A stretch of 32,426 nt of DNA from Bacillota bacterium (lineage in GTDB: Bacteria; Bacillota; SHA-98; UBA4971): NCBI GenBank assembly GCA_014360195.1, contig JACIXY010000031.1, positions 1 through 32,426 of the forward strand, given 5' to 3'. A program made the position numbers and the translations under genes. Under the pieces are notes generated by a model. That model was not told where the DNA came from. It worked only from the letters and a program-made list of their open reading frames with translations, and did no database searches. Shown here in pieces: positions 6,077 through 14,349 of this stretch; positions within the stretch are counted from its first letter, which is position 1, and each line of letters opens with the position of its first letter.

Positions 6077-8906
6077 GGCTTGCCCAGCCGCCGAGGGCAG
6101 GATCCAGACGAATGAGAATGTCCCAGTAGATGCGGACCAAGGGAGCGACGGTCCTGCGGATTTCGGGTCCGAGCTTGCAGCAAGGCTCGGGACCGGCGCG
6201 AACGGCCGCCCACCTTGCGTGTTGCCAGACGCGCCGGACATCGCTGTCCAGGGTGGCATCGATGTGAGCAGTGGCGCCGACCCCAGCGTGGACCCTGATG
6301 CCTGTGAGGTCGGCGGAGACGGTGGCAAAGCCCGGGGAAAGCGTGGCGTGCAAAACAGCTGGCCCGCTGACACCAGCCTTGCGCTGCCCCAAGAGGTGGC
6401 AAAGGCCGCGCTCGTGGTAGCGCGCGACAGCTTGGTCCAGGGGGCCCGAGCTATAGAGGTGGTTGCGGGTGTACCCGGGGCAGCGGTGGGTCCAGAAACG
6501 GGGCCCGCGAACTCTGCGGTGTCGTTCGCCCCGAGCATGCGAGTCGAGCTGCCTCCCGGTCGCATGGCCGGACCTGCTGCCGCAGTAGCGGCGCCATTGT
6601 CCAGGCCCAAGCACCTGGCGACGTGGGCGCTCCAGAGCGGCACAGGGGCGGTAGAGGAAGCACATGCGCGGGAAACGACTGAAGGATTGTTGCAGGCCCG
6701 TACAGGCAGGACCTTCTCCGCGGAGGGCGATGCCGTAAGCGGCGTACCTGTAGCAGTGCGTGAAGAAAGGGACGTGGTGGCGCCGGAGGTACCCCCGGCC
6801 GCTGAGACCAGGAGACCGCACGAAGGAGATGCGAGCAGCCGAAAGCGTGCTGCGACTCTATTCCCCGGCGCCGGAGCAAAGGATGCCACCGCCACCAGGG
6901 CTGCGGCAGCTGCGGGCGACGCGCCGTGTCAGCCGGTTCTCAGAGACGAGGCGCGGCAGGCAGGTCTGGCCACGCAGAGGGTGTGGCAGGGTCAGTCCGC
7001 ACGAGGCGACCGCGCAGCGTCTTACGCTCCGCCCGATGGGTATGCAGGAGGAGAGACTGTCCCACCGGCTCTCACGGACGGGGGAACCTGGTCCGCAGCA
7101 CCTGTAGATCGCGGCGGGACGACCGGCCCGCTGATTGTCCAGGAGAGTCCGGGGACGGCGAAGCCGGCAACTGCCGCAAGCGCGCGAGAGAGCCACCTCG
7201 GAGCTGCCGGTCCAGGATCGGCTGAGATGGCTTTCAGCAGAACAGGCAGTGCGGGGGCCTGTGGACGCAGTCCGGCGGTCGGTATCGGGATCGAGATCGT
7301 CCCACGCGATGACGCACCTGCGTGGCCGGGTCAGCCCGTGCCGCGAGGGATGTCCGGAATGACGGGCGGCCATTCGGAGAACCCGGAACCCTCTTCGGAG
7401 GGAGGTTTGACCACCCGGGGCGCCCAACACAGGGCGGATGCGACCGAGGTTCCCGTACCCGCAAGCGCAGGCGCAGGGCCAGACACTTCCGCACCTGACC
7501 TGCCGGCACAAAGGGTGGCCTTTGCGGCGTTTCAAGAGACGCGTCAAGAGACGCGGCTTGCACTCCATGGCCGGGCTACAGATTCGGTCTCGCATCCGTC
7601 CCGAATGGAAGGTGCAAAGGATGGTGCCATCCCTGTGGTGTTGGCCGAGCACAGGACTGACACGACCAGCGCCTCGCGGCCTGAAGGCATAGTGAGGCCC
7701 GGTCCGCATGCCCAGGAGCAGGCTGGGGCTGCGCTCGGGATGACGGCTCATGCCTTGCCGGAGACGCATTCCGAAGGCGGCGGGCGGTCGCGGGGTGTCT
7801 GTGTCATGCTGGCGACGGCATCCATGCGGGATCAGGCTGATCCGACCGATGATGGAAACGATATGGAGACCCAGGGTGCGGCCCCGGGGAGGGCCCGGGA
7901 TGCGATCCTCGACAGGGCAGTGATGGTGCGTGCAGACCGGGAAGACGAGGCGGGCCATGGGAAGCTCGGTGTTCGTCCGGGGAGCCCTGTGAAGGCTACC
8001 TCTGGCGAAACGCTGGGGGAGTCCCGCGTAAAGGTGAAGGCGGTGGAGGTTGGTCAACGGCCTGACACGCAGCCGCGGCCTGCGGGGGAAGGTCCGCACG
8101 GTCTGCATGCCGGGGTCGAGAGGCACCCAGCGGCGACAACCCGGAAGGAGCGCGGGGGCGCCCTGGCCGTTGACAACGTCCCGGCACGGGAGCCTGTTGT
8201 TGAGCAAGCAGCGGGCGTTCCCGAGGGGAAGGCGTCCGGTGTTGCAAAGCCTGTGCCCGGATGTCCGGAGGTGTCTCGGAGCTGGTCCTGCGAGGAGTCG
8301 ACCGGCGTGACCGCCAAACGCGCGGCGGGGCGCGAGGACGCCGAACTTAAGTCAGCCAGACCTGCTCCGGCAGCCGCAAGCATGCACGATCCGCAGGAAG
8401 TGGGAGCGGGCAGACCCCTGGCGTCCGATGCCAGCGCGGCGCAGGAGCGGCAGGCACCCATCACCGCGCGGACCGTCATCGACCAGATAGTGCAGCGGGC
8501 CCAGCTTCGCCTCGGAAGATCCGAAGCCGAGATGGTCATAGATCTCAAGCCCGATCTCCTGGGCAGGGTACACCTCCGGATAACCGCCGAGCCCGGGCGG
8601 ATCGTGGCCGAGATCAGGGTTGAGAGCGCAGTGACGAGGCAGCTCATCGAGGCAGGACTTGGTGACCTGAAGGCCGCCCTTGCCGACAGGGGACTCGACC
8701 TCGGGGCCATCGCCGTTTCCGGCGGCTTCGGGGCCGGGGTCGCCTGGAATGGGGCCAAATCGAGGTGGTCCGACGACAATGCCGGGCACGGTCCGCCGAG
8801 GGCCGCGCCAGGCGGCGGAGGCTCAGGCGCGATGCGTCAGGTGGCCTCGTTCGTCGCGGCACGGTCGTCCCCAGGAGGCGTCCACCTTGTGGATTGCGTG
8901 GCATAG
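6027..8906 (+). CDS. fliK: Very long hook-length control protein FliK
   Basis: FliK is exported during hook growth, acts as a molecular ruler, and switches FlhB from hook to filament substrates. The conserved C-terminal domain is present near residues 815-900: ARTVIDQIVQRAQLRL, EMVIDLKPDLLGRVHLRI, VESAVTRQLIEAGLGDLKAAL. The preceding 800 residues are Ala/Gly/Pro/Arg-rich, low-complexity and unrecognisable. At 959 residues it is roughly twice common FliK proteins (about 400-600). Translation starts at GTG 6027, eight bases after AGGAGGTGA, and overlaps fliJ by 50 bp. It sits directly before flgD, as expected. The C-terminal domain is firm; the long N-terminal frame is open throughout and has a good start. 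Confidence 0.9.
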   Translation: MEALFSVCWDGAQAKAEACPAAEGRIQTNENVPVDADQGSDGPADFGSELAARLGTGANGRPPCVLPDAPDIAVQGGIDVSSGADPSVDPDACEVGGDGGKARGKRGVQNSWPADTSLALPQEVAKAALVVARDSLVQGARAIEVVAGVPGAAVGPETGPANSAVSFAPSMRVELPPGRMAGPAAAVAAPLSRPKHLATWALQSGTGAVEEAHARETTEGLLQARTGRTFSAEGDAVSGVPVAVREERDVVAPEVPPAAETRRPHEGDASSRKRAATLFPGAGAKDATATRAAAAAGDAPCQPVLRDEARQAGLATQRVWQGQSARGDRAASYAPPDGYAGGETVPPALTDGGTWSAAPVDRGGTTGPLIVQESPGTAKPATAASARESHLGAAGPGSAEMAFSRTGSAGACGRSPAVGIGIEIVPRDDAPAWPGQPVPRGMSGMTGGHSENPEPSSEGGLTTRGAQHRADATEVPVPASAGAGPDTSAPDLPAQRVAFAAFQETRQETRLALHGRATDSVSHPSRMEGAKDGAIPVVLAEHRTDTTSASRPEGIVRPGPHAQEQAGAALGMTAHALPETHSEGGGRSRGVCVMLATASMRDQADPTDDGNDMETQGAAPGRARDAILDRAVMVRADREDEAGHGKLGVRPGSPVKATSGETLGESRVKVKAVEVGQRPDTQPRPAGEGPHGLHAGVERHPAATTRKERGGALAVDNVPAREPVVEQAAGVPEGKASGVAKPVPGCPEVSRSWSCEESTGVTAKRAAGREDAELKSARPAPAAASMHDPQEVGAGRPLASDASAAQERQAPITARTVIDQIVQRAQLRLGRSEAEMVIDLKPDLLGRVHLRITAEPGRIVAEIRVESAVTRQLIEAGLGDLKAALADRGLDLGAIAVSGGFGAGVAWNGAKSRWSDDNAGHGPPRAAPGGGGSGAMRQVASFVAARSSPGGVHLVDCVA

Positions 8907-8997
8907 CAGAGCGGCGACGTGGCGCTTGCCTCCGAACTCGCGAGAGGCGCACGCTGCGACCGAACACTTCATCTTCGAAACGAAAGGGGGATTTACG

Positions 8998-9408
8998 ATG
9001 AACGTCACAGCAACGTCCAGCGCGCGGGTGTACGATCCGCGAAAAGAGACTCCTTCACAGGAGAGCAGCCGGACCGAACTGGGCAAGGACGCATTCCTGA
9101 AGCTGCTCCTCACGGAGCTGCGTTACCAGGATGCGTTCAAACCGGTGGACGACAAGGAAATGATCGCCCAGATGGCCCAATTCTCCACGCTGGAGCACAT
9201 GCAGAACTTGAGCCTCGCCATGGAGGGCCTCGCGAAGATGCAGCACGCTGCCCAGGCGGCGGCGCTCATCGGCAAGAAGGTGACCGCCACGGTGGGCGAC
9301 GAAGACATCACCGGCATCGTCTCCGGCGTGAAGTTCAAGGACGGCGTGGCCTACCTTGTCGTTGAGGGAAAAGAGGTCCTCGTGACCGATGTGACGGAGA
9401 TATCGTAG
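8998..9408 (+). CDS. flgD: Hook cap / hook assembly protein FlgD
   Basis: FlgD caps the growing hook and is discarded when the hook is finished. The 136-residue product carries the N-terminal FlgD domain: LGKDAFLKLLLTELRYQDA, then DDKEMIAQMAQFSTLEHMQNL. A short C-terminal part with ALIGKKVTA and VSGVKFKDGVAYLVVEGKEV follows. It is short like the Bacillus form and lacks the larger C-terminal region of enterobacterial FlgD. The open frame extends upstream into fliK, but ATG 8998 follows AAAGGGGG and begins the conserved part. The gap from fliK is 91 bp. Confidence 0.94.
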   Translation: MNVTATSSARVYDPRKETPSQESSRTELGKDAFLKLLLTELRYQDAFKPVDDKEMIAQMAQFSTLEHMQNLSLAMEGLAKMQHAAQAAALIGKKVTATVGDEDITGIVSGVKFKDGVAYLVVEGKEVLVTDVTEIS

Positions 9409-9441
9409 GCACGAGAGACGTTGCAGCGAGGAGTGGTCGCC

Positions 9442-9849
9442 TTGGTTGAAAGGATACCACCCGAGTTCCAGGTGCCCGCCGGGGCGTCAGTGCCCACCGG
9501 GCGCGTGGAGAAGGTCCGAAGCGAAGCCGTTCGTGACTCCAGGACGGCGACGGCCCCGTCCTTCGGGGAGGTCCTCCGGAGGGAGATCGAGGGGCAGAGC
9601 GTGAGGTTCTCCGGCCACGCTCAGATGCGCATGAGGACCAGGAACATCTCGCTATCCGATGCCGACATGGCGAAGCTGGTCCAGGCGGTTGACAGGGCTT
9701 CGGCGAAGGGCGCGAGGGAGTCGCTCATCCTCATGGACAACCTCGCTCTCGTCGTGAGCATCAGGAACCGCACCGTCATCACGGCGGTGGACGGCGAGCA
9801 CATCAAGGAGAACGTGTTCACCAACATCGATAGCGCGGTGATCGTGTGA
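9442..9849 (+). CDS. Flagellar operon protein, TIGR02530 family
   Basis: This matches the small flagellar-operon family always found between flgD and flgE in Bacillota. Visible signatures are FGEVLRREIEG, RFSGHAQMRMRTRNI, a helix with KLVQAVDRASAKGARESLILMD, then SIRNRTVITAVD and a C-terminal ENVFTNIDSAVIV. Length is 135 residues from TTG 9442, which has GAGGAG at 9428-9433 and eight bases spacing; an in-frame TTG at 9421 has no such site. The biochemical role is not established as far as I know; its fixed position suggests a part in hook assembly. No membrane segment or signal peptide is visible. Confidence 0.88.
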   Translation: MVERIPPEFQVPAGASVPTGRVEKVRSEAVRDSRTATAPSFGEVLRREIEGQSVRFSGHAQMRMRTRNISLSDADMAKLVQAVDRASAKGARESLILMDNLALVVSIRNRTVITAVDGEHIKENVFTNIDSAVIV

Positions 9850-9948
9850 AAGTGGCAAAACCGCGCTATGGGGCTGGACCTCTTCCGAGGGGGCCCCGGT
9901 CCGCCGGCGACACCGGCGGCCATAGAAGGAAGGAGGTCAAGTGAAACA

Positions 9949-11262
9949 ATGCTACGGTCAATGTTTGCCGGAGTATCCGGCTCGAGGTCACATCAGGTCT
10001 GGATGGATGTCATCGGCGACAACATCGCGAATATCAATACCCCCGGCTACAAAGCCGGCAGAGTCACGTTCCACGAACTTCTGGTGCAGACGATACGTGG
10101 CGGCGGCGCCCCGGTCAAGGGCGGAAGGGGAGGCATAAACCCCATGCAGGTCGGCCTTGGGACAAGCCTGAGGAGCATAGACACCTGGCACACCCAGGGC
10201 AACATCCAGGTGACCGAAGTGCCTAGCGACATGGCCATCGACGGGATCGGCTTTTTCGTGTTGAGCGACGGGCTCAAGACGTACTTCACCCGCGACGGCA
10301 GCTTCCAGATCGGTGCTGACGGTGTACTCGTAAGCCCCGCGACGGGCTACAGGGTTCAGGGAAAGCCCGTTGACCCTGCTACCGGAGAGATCGACACGAC
10401 GCAGCCGCCTACTGACATTAAGATCCTAATAGGACAGGTCATGGAGGCTGCGGCCACGAAGAACACCATCATGCGCGGGAACCTCGATTCCCAGGCGGCT
10501 GCTGGGGATACCTTCAGCGGCCTCCTCCAGGTGTACGACTCGCTTGGGCTTCTGCACAAGCTGGCCATTACCTTCGAGAAACTCGATCCTACTGCACCGG
10601 TCAATCCAAGCGATCCTAGCCTTGGGCAAATCGGCGACCGCGCCTGGTACTGGAAAGTAACCGACCCCCTCGCAGGCCCAGACCCAGTGGGAGAGGGTTA
10701 CCTCATCTTTACCCAAAACGGCAAGTTCGATCCGGTGGTTACGGAGGATAAGTGCAATGACGCCGGTTTCAAGTACCCTCCCCAATTCAATGTCCCGATA
10801 ACGGATGGCTCTGCCCCGCAGACCGTCAACCTGGACCTTGAGAGTCTGACCCAGTACGCGGAGCCCTCGTCGGTTTCCATGAGCTTCCAAGACGGCTTCC
10901 CCGCCGGGACTCTCGAGACGTTTGCGGTGGATGCGGATGGGATAATCACGGGCATCTACTCCAATGGCCAGTACCGTACACTGGCCCAAGTCGTGTTGGC
11001 AAACTTCGCGAACCCTGGCGGGCTTCTCCGAATGGGTGGAGGGTTCTACCAGGTGTCGCCCAACTCGGGCGCCCCGATAATCGGTGAGCCGATGAAGGAC
11101 GGCAAGGGCAAGATCATCGGCGGTGCCATAGAGATGTCCAACGTGGACCTTGCCAAGCAGTTCACCGACATGATCATCTCGCAGCGCGGGTTCCAGGCGA
11201 ACTCGAGGGTGATCACCACCGCGGACGAGATGTTGCAGGATCTCTTGAGTCTCAAGCGTTAA
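9949..11262 (+). CDS. flgE: Flagellar hook protein FlgE
   Basis: FlgE polymerises into the hook outside the cell. The 437-residue product starts MLRSMFAGVSGSRSHQVWMD, followed by NIANINTPGYKAGRVTF, the N-terminal rod/hook signature. It has central FlgE repeats (DGIGFFVLSDG, YFTRDGSFQIGADGVLV) and ends with SNVDLAKQFTDMIISQRGFQANSRVITTADEML, the hook version of the C-terminal coil rather than that of FlgG. The frame is open from 9868, but ATG 9949 follows AGGAGGT at 9931-9937 and matches family starts. A GC hairpin with a T run lies just downstream, suggesting partial termination after this highly expressed structural gene. Confidence 0.94.
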   Translation: MLRSMFAGVSGSRSHQVWMDVIGDNIANINTPGYKAGRVTFHELLVQTIRGGGAPVKGGRGGINPMQVGLGTSLRSIDTWHTQGNIQVTEVPSDMAIDGIGFFVLSDGLKTYFTRDGSFQIGADGVLVSPATGYRVQGKPVDPATGEIDTTQPPTDIKILIGQVMEAAATKNTIMRGNLDSQAAAGDTFSGLLQVYDSLGLLHKLAITFEKLDPTAPVNPSDPSLGQIGDRAWYWKVTDPLAGPDPVGEGYLIFTQNGKFDPVVTEDKCNDAGFKYPPQFNVPITDGSAPQTVNLDLESLTQYAEPSSVSMSFQDGFPAGTLETFAVDADGIITGIYSNGQYRTLAQVVLANFANPGGLLRMGGGFYQVSPNSGAPIIGEPMKDGKGKIIGGAIEMSNVDLAKQFTDMIISQRGFQANSRVITTADEMLQDLLSLKR

Positions 11263-11271
11263 CGCAGTCTG

Positions 11272-11294
11272 GGGCGGGGCCCGCCCGGTCTTTT
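11272..11294 (+). terminator. Candidate intrinsic terminator after flgE
   Basis: GGGCGG (11272-11277) pairs with CCGCCC (11281-11286) over a three-base loop, and TCTTTT follows at 11289-11294. The stem is short but all GC. Because flagellar genes continue on the same strand, it would be a partial terminator or attenuator. Confidence 0.45.
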
Positions 11295-11316
11295 CCCAGT
11301 CGGGCTCGGGCTCCGC

Positions 11317-11341
11317 CTCGCGGGACGCATCTGCCCGCGAG
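11317..11341 (+). other. 8-bp perfect stem-loop in the flbD leader
   Basis: CTCGCGGG (11317-11324) pairs with CCCGCGAG (11334-11341) over nine bases. No T run follows. It lies in the 236-bp gap between flgE and flbD and is otherwise unexplained; I see no gene in that gap. Confidence 0.5.
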
Positions 11342-11498
11342 CGGTGAGATGACCCTGTGAGTGGGCGGCGTATTACGGCGGAGACGGCTGCGGGCGCAGA
11401 CTCGAGCTCGGTGGTGCCGGCTCGTGGCGAGATTAGATCCAGAGCGGGTGGCCTCGTGGGAGCGACGGCATTCGAGAGAAGGAAAGGCGGCGCTTGCG

Positions 11499-11720
11499 AT
11501 GATCAGGGTGCACCGGCTTGACGGGTCGGAACTTGTGGTTAACGCGGACCTGATAGAGACGGTCGAAGCAACGCCCGACACCATCATCACGCTCACCACG
11601 GGCAAGAAGCTTGTCGTGAGGGACACTGTGGATGAGGTGGTGGCGGCGGTGGTCGGCTATAAAAGGGCTATCGTGCTCGGGCCCCAAATGCCTGCCACCG
11701 GCAGTGAGCGGGGCACGTAG
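11499..11720 (+). CDS. flbD: FlbD/SwrD-type flagellar protein
   Basis: This small protein is found directly after flgE in Bacillota; in Bacillus subtilis the homologue SwrD supports stator power for swarming. The 73-residue product opens MIRVHRLDGSELVVNADLIETVEATPDT, then ITLTTGKKLVVRDTVDEVV, the whole family pattern. The longer open frame beginning at 11361 translates to an Arg-rich stretch unlike any family member, so ATG 11499, preceded by GAAGGAAAGG, is chosen. It is two genes upstream of motB, which fits the proposed stator link. It is unrelated to the Caulobacter transcription factor also named FlbD. Confidence 0.92.
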   Translation: MIRVHRLDGSELVVNADLIETVEATPDTIITLTTGKKLVVRDTVDEVVAAVVGYKRAIVLGPQMPATGSERGT

Positions 11721-11743
11721 GAGGGCGGGAGGCCCGTGCAGCC

Positions 11744-11833
11744 ATGGCTATAGTCATCCCTGTAGCTGCAACCGTGAGTTGGACCGCGTTCCTCACTTCG
11801 GTCAGAACCAGGTGGATTTCAGTTGCTGCGTGA
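11744..11833 (+). CDS. Possible 29-residue peptide in the flbD-motA gap
   Basis: ATG 11744 opens a short frame reading MAIVIPVAATVSWTAFLTSV and then RTRWISVAA before TGA. It follows a purine-rich GGAGGGCGGGAGG at about 11720-11732. The peptide is hydrophobic at its N-terminus. I do not recognise it, and it may be chance or the remnant of a lost gene. The rest of the 267-bp gap before motA shows no other gene. Confidence 0.2.
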   Translation: MAIVIPVAATVSWTAFLTSVRTRWISVAA

Positions 11834-11987
11834 CGCGCCAGGATATCTGCGGGAGCATGCTTACAGGGGCGGCTAGCTGTGGAGCATAACGGGCCGCAAC
11901 CAGGCACAGGACGGCGCGCGAGAGGCGGGCGCCGAAGCTCACAACGGCACTGCGACGCAGGTGCCATGCGATTTGCGGGGGCATAAC

Positions 11988-12833
11988 ATGGACCTTACCA
12001 CTTTCGTCGGGATCATCGCAGGAATAACGCTTGTCGGTGCGGCCATCCAGATGGGCGGGTCGGTGCGGAGCTTCATCGACATTCCATCAGTGATGATCAC
12101 TATCGGTGGCACCATGGCTGCAACGCTCATCAACTTCCGGATAGACGACATCAAGAACGTGCTGCGCGTCACGAAGGTCGCGTTCACGCGGCGCCCTCCG
12201 CAGCTTGCAGCTGTCATCATGCAGATCATATCCCTGGCCGAGCTTGCACGGCGTGAGGGTCTCCTCGCCCTCGACAACAGCCTCGACAAGGTCAAGGACG
12301 ACTTCCTGAGACACGGCCTGCAGCTTGTGGTAGACGGCGTCGACGCGACGGTAATACGCGAGATTCTGGAGACCGACCTCGACGCCATTGAGGAACGCCA
12401 CAGGATGGGCCGGAAACTGTTCGACCAGATGGCGCTCTTCTCGCCGGCGTTCGGGATGATCGGGACGCTGATAGGGCTCATTCAGATGCTCCGAAACATA
12501 AACAACCCCAGCGCCATCGGGCCGGGCATGGCGGTGGCTCTCGTTACCACGTTTTACGGGGCGCTTCTCGCATATCTCATATTCATCCCCATCTCGGGGA
12601 AGCTGGGAGTCCAGGCATCAGAGGAGGCACTGGAGAAGCAGATCCTCATCGAGGGGATTCTCGCGATTCAGTCGGGAGATAACCCGAGGATCGTCGAAGA
12701 GAAGCTCAAGGCGTTCCTGCCCCCTGCAACAAGGGCCAAGGTGGCATACAAGAAGGGAGCGCAAGCGACGGCGACCGGCGCTGCAGGAGCCGGAGGCGCG
12801 GGCGCTAAGGAAACGGCTGGTGCGAAGACATGA
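11988..12833 (+). CDS. motA: Flagellar stator protein MotA
   Basis: MotA forms the five-subunit ring of the ion-driven stator and contacts FliG. The 281-residue product has four predicted membrane segments (about 1-22, 30-50, 150-175 and 183-203), a cytoplasmic loop with GLLALDN and KVKDDFLRHGLQLVVDGVDATVIREIL, and the PAFGMIGTLIGLIQML signature. The C-terminus carries an extra Ala/Gly-rich tail. The start is ATG 11988; an in-frame GTG at 11961 would add nine polar residues absent from the family. Its stop overlaps the motB start (ATGA). The coupling ion cannot be read with confidence. Confidence 0.95.
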   Translation: MDLTTFVGIIAGITLVGAAIQMGGSVRSFIDIPSVMITIGGTMAATLINFRIDDIKNVLRVTKVAFTRRPPQLAAVIMQIISLAELARREGLLALDNSLDKVKDDFLRHGLQLVVDGVDATVIREILETDLDAIEERHRMGRKLFDQMALFSPAFGMIGTLIGLIQMLRNINNPSAIGPGMAVALVTTFYGALLAYLIFIPISGKLGVQASEEALEKQILIEGILAIQSGDNPRIVEEKLKAFLPPATRAKVAYKKGAQATATGAAGAGGAGAKETAGAKT

Positions 12834-13579
12834 GACGCAAGAGATCAGACGACGGGCCATCCAGGTCCCCACCGTGGATAACGTCATATGCCGATATGAC
12901 TCAACTGCTGCTAACTTTCTTTGTGCTCTTGTTCGCGTTCTCGTCCATCGACGCGATCAAGTTCCGGCAGGCGGTCATATCGCTTCAGGGCGCGCTCGGC
13001 GTCCTCACTGGAGGGCCTCAGCTTCTGAACCCAGGGGAGATGCCGGTCCCGAAGCCTCCGACCGACCTTCGGCCATCGGGGAAGTCCGAGGTCGAGCTCG
13101 AGGGAGTCAAGCAGGAATTCCAGTCATTCCTGAAGGACCAGGCTCTCGCGGACGACGTGCACCTTGAGATCACGGAGCGGGGCCTTGTGGTCAGCTTCAT
13201 GGACAAGGTCCTTTTCGACCTCGGTCAGGCCGACCTGCGCCCCGAGGCGCGGCGCGTCCTTTCGGAGGTAGCGGTCATCTTGCGCAAGATCCCAAACGAC
13301 ATCAGGATCGAGGGACACACGTGCGACCTGCCGATACGCACGCCGAAGTTCCCGTCCAACTGGGAGCTATCCACAGCGAGGGCGTGCACGGTGCTGAGGT
13401 ATTTCATCGAGGCTGCAGGCCTCGCCCCGGACAGGTTCACCGCTATGGGATACGGCGAGTACAGGCCGAAGGTGCCCAACACGAGCGAGGCCAACCGGGC
13501 CCTGAACCGCAGGGTGGACATCGTCATCTTGAAGGAGAAAGAGAAGATCGTGCCTCCGGGAGAGGCCGCCAGAGAATAG
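12830..13579 (+). CDS. motB: Flagellar stator protein MotB
   Basis: MotB is the ion-carrying plug subunit that anchors the stator to peptidoglycan. The 249-residue product has a short cytoplasmic N-terminus, then WITSYADMTQLLLTFFVLLFAFSSID; Asp22 is the essential ion-binding aspartate. The C-terminal OmpA-like domain (about 110-245) shows IRIEGHTCDLPI, NWELSTARACTVLRYF and NRALNRRVDIVIL for peptidoglycan binding. The start ATG overlaps the motA stop by 4 bp, implying translational coupling. fliL begins 4 bp downstream. The residues around Asp22 mix features of proton and sodium stators, so the ion is left open. Confidence 0.95.
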   Translation: MRRKRSDDGPSRSPPWITSYADMTQLLLTFFVLLFAFSSIDAIKFRQAVISLQGALGVLTGGPQLLNPGEMPVPKPPTDLRPSGKSEVELEGVKQEFQSFLKDQALADDVHLEITERGLVVSFMDKVLFDLGQADLRPEARRVLSEVAVILRKIPNDIRIEGHTCDLPIRTPKFPSNWELSTARACTVLRYFIEAAGLAPDRFTAMGYGEYRPKVPNTSEANRALNRRVDIVILKEKEKIVPPGEAARE

Positions 13580-13583
13580 GGGG

Positions 13584-14327
13584 ATGAGCTTGCCAACGGG
13601 TATCTCAGGCTATCAGGGATCTGGAGCGAGACCAGCGACGACCGGCAGCATCCCGAGCCGCAAGCCAGCCATCGGCGCCGCCGGTGGTGCGACGGACCCG
13701 GGGAGAGCTGGCCCCGGAACGCGAAGCCAGGCGGGGGTGGCCGCCGCCGGGCCTCAGCCTCCGATGAGGGAAGGCTGGGAGGTGCCCGACCGGCCCGCGA
13801 CCGTGGTATCGGCGCGCGATCTCCGCGCCATGCAGAAGCAACAAGGCAGAGCCGCAGGCCGGAAACGCAAGGTTTCCCCGCTTGTGGTCGCCGGTCTCGC
13901 GGCTTTCTGCCTCGCGGCGGCCGCTGGAGCGTTCTTCTATACGCGTAGCCTACACGGGCAGACAGGGACAGGATCGAGCGGCGCGGAGGCCCCGAAACCG
14001 GCGCCCAGGCCTGGTCCCATTTACTCGTTCGAACCGTTCATAGTCAACGTGGCGGGCACCGACGGCACGCGCTACCTGAAGGCGTCGATCGCTGTTGAAT
14101 GCGTCGACAGAAAGGCAGCCGCTGACATTGCAGCGGCCGAGTACAAGGTGAGGGACGCTGTCCTCGCGGTCTTGTCGGCGTACGAGCTGGGGGACCTGAC
14201 CGATGTGTCGAAAAGAGACGCGATACGACACCGGGTGGCCGACGCCATAGAGCAGTCGATTTCCGGCGGCAGAAAGGGACCGGATCGTGTGAGAGGCGTG
14301 TACTTCCTCGAGTTCGTCATTCAGTAA
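13584..14327 (+). CDS. fliL: Flagellar basal body-associated protein FliL, N-terminally extended
   Basis: FliL surrounds or supports the stator at the basal body. The C-terminal half is typical: membrane helix LVVAGLAAFCLAAAAGAFFY at about 95-115, then YSFEPFIVNVAGTDGTRYLKASIAVEC, EYKVRDAVLAVLSAYELGDL and a C-terminal GVYFLEFVIQ. The first roughly 90 residues are Gly/Ala/Pro-rich with scattered Arg and have no counterpart in usual FliL (about 140-170 residues). ATG 13584 follows AGGGGG. An internal ATG at 13830 would give a more ordinary 165-residue protein, so the extension is only moderately certain. Location between motB and fliM is conventional. Confidence 0.9.
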   Translation: MSLPTGISGYQGSGARPATTGSIPSRKPAIGAAGGATDPGRAGPGTRSQAGVAAAGPQPPMREGWEVPDRPATVVSARDLRAMQKQQGRAAGRKRKVSPLVVAGLAAFCLAAAAGAFFYTRSLHGQTGTGSSGAEAPKPAPRPGPIYSFEPFIVNVAGTDGTRYLKASIAVECVDRKAAADIAAAEYKVRDAVLAVLSAYELGDLTDVSKRDAIRHRVADAIEQSISGGRKGPDRVRGVYFLEFVIQ

Positions 14328-14349
14328 CCCGTGATCCGGGGGCGGGAGC

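Noticed and set aside
5174-6895. Long minus-strand frame opposite fliI/fliJ/fliK
   Set aside because: It is a GC-rich shadow of well-supported plus-strand genes, with no recognisable domain.
6858-8207. 449-codon minus-strand frame inside fliK
   Set aside because: It has no domain and an Arg/Pro-rich composition typical of antisense frames. The plus strand has a good start and a FliK C-terminal domain.
11361-11498. Longer FlbD
   Set aside because: The upstream codons are Arg-rich and unlike any FlbD, while ATG 11499 has a purine-rich site and matches the family start.
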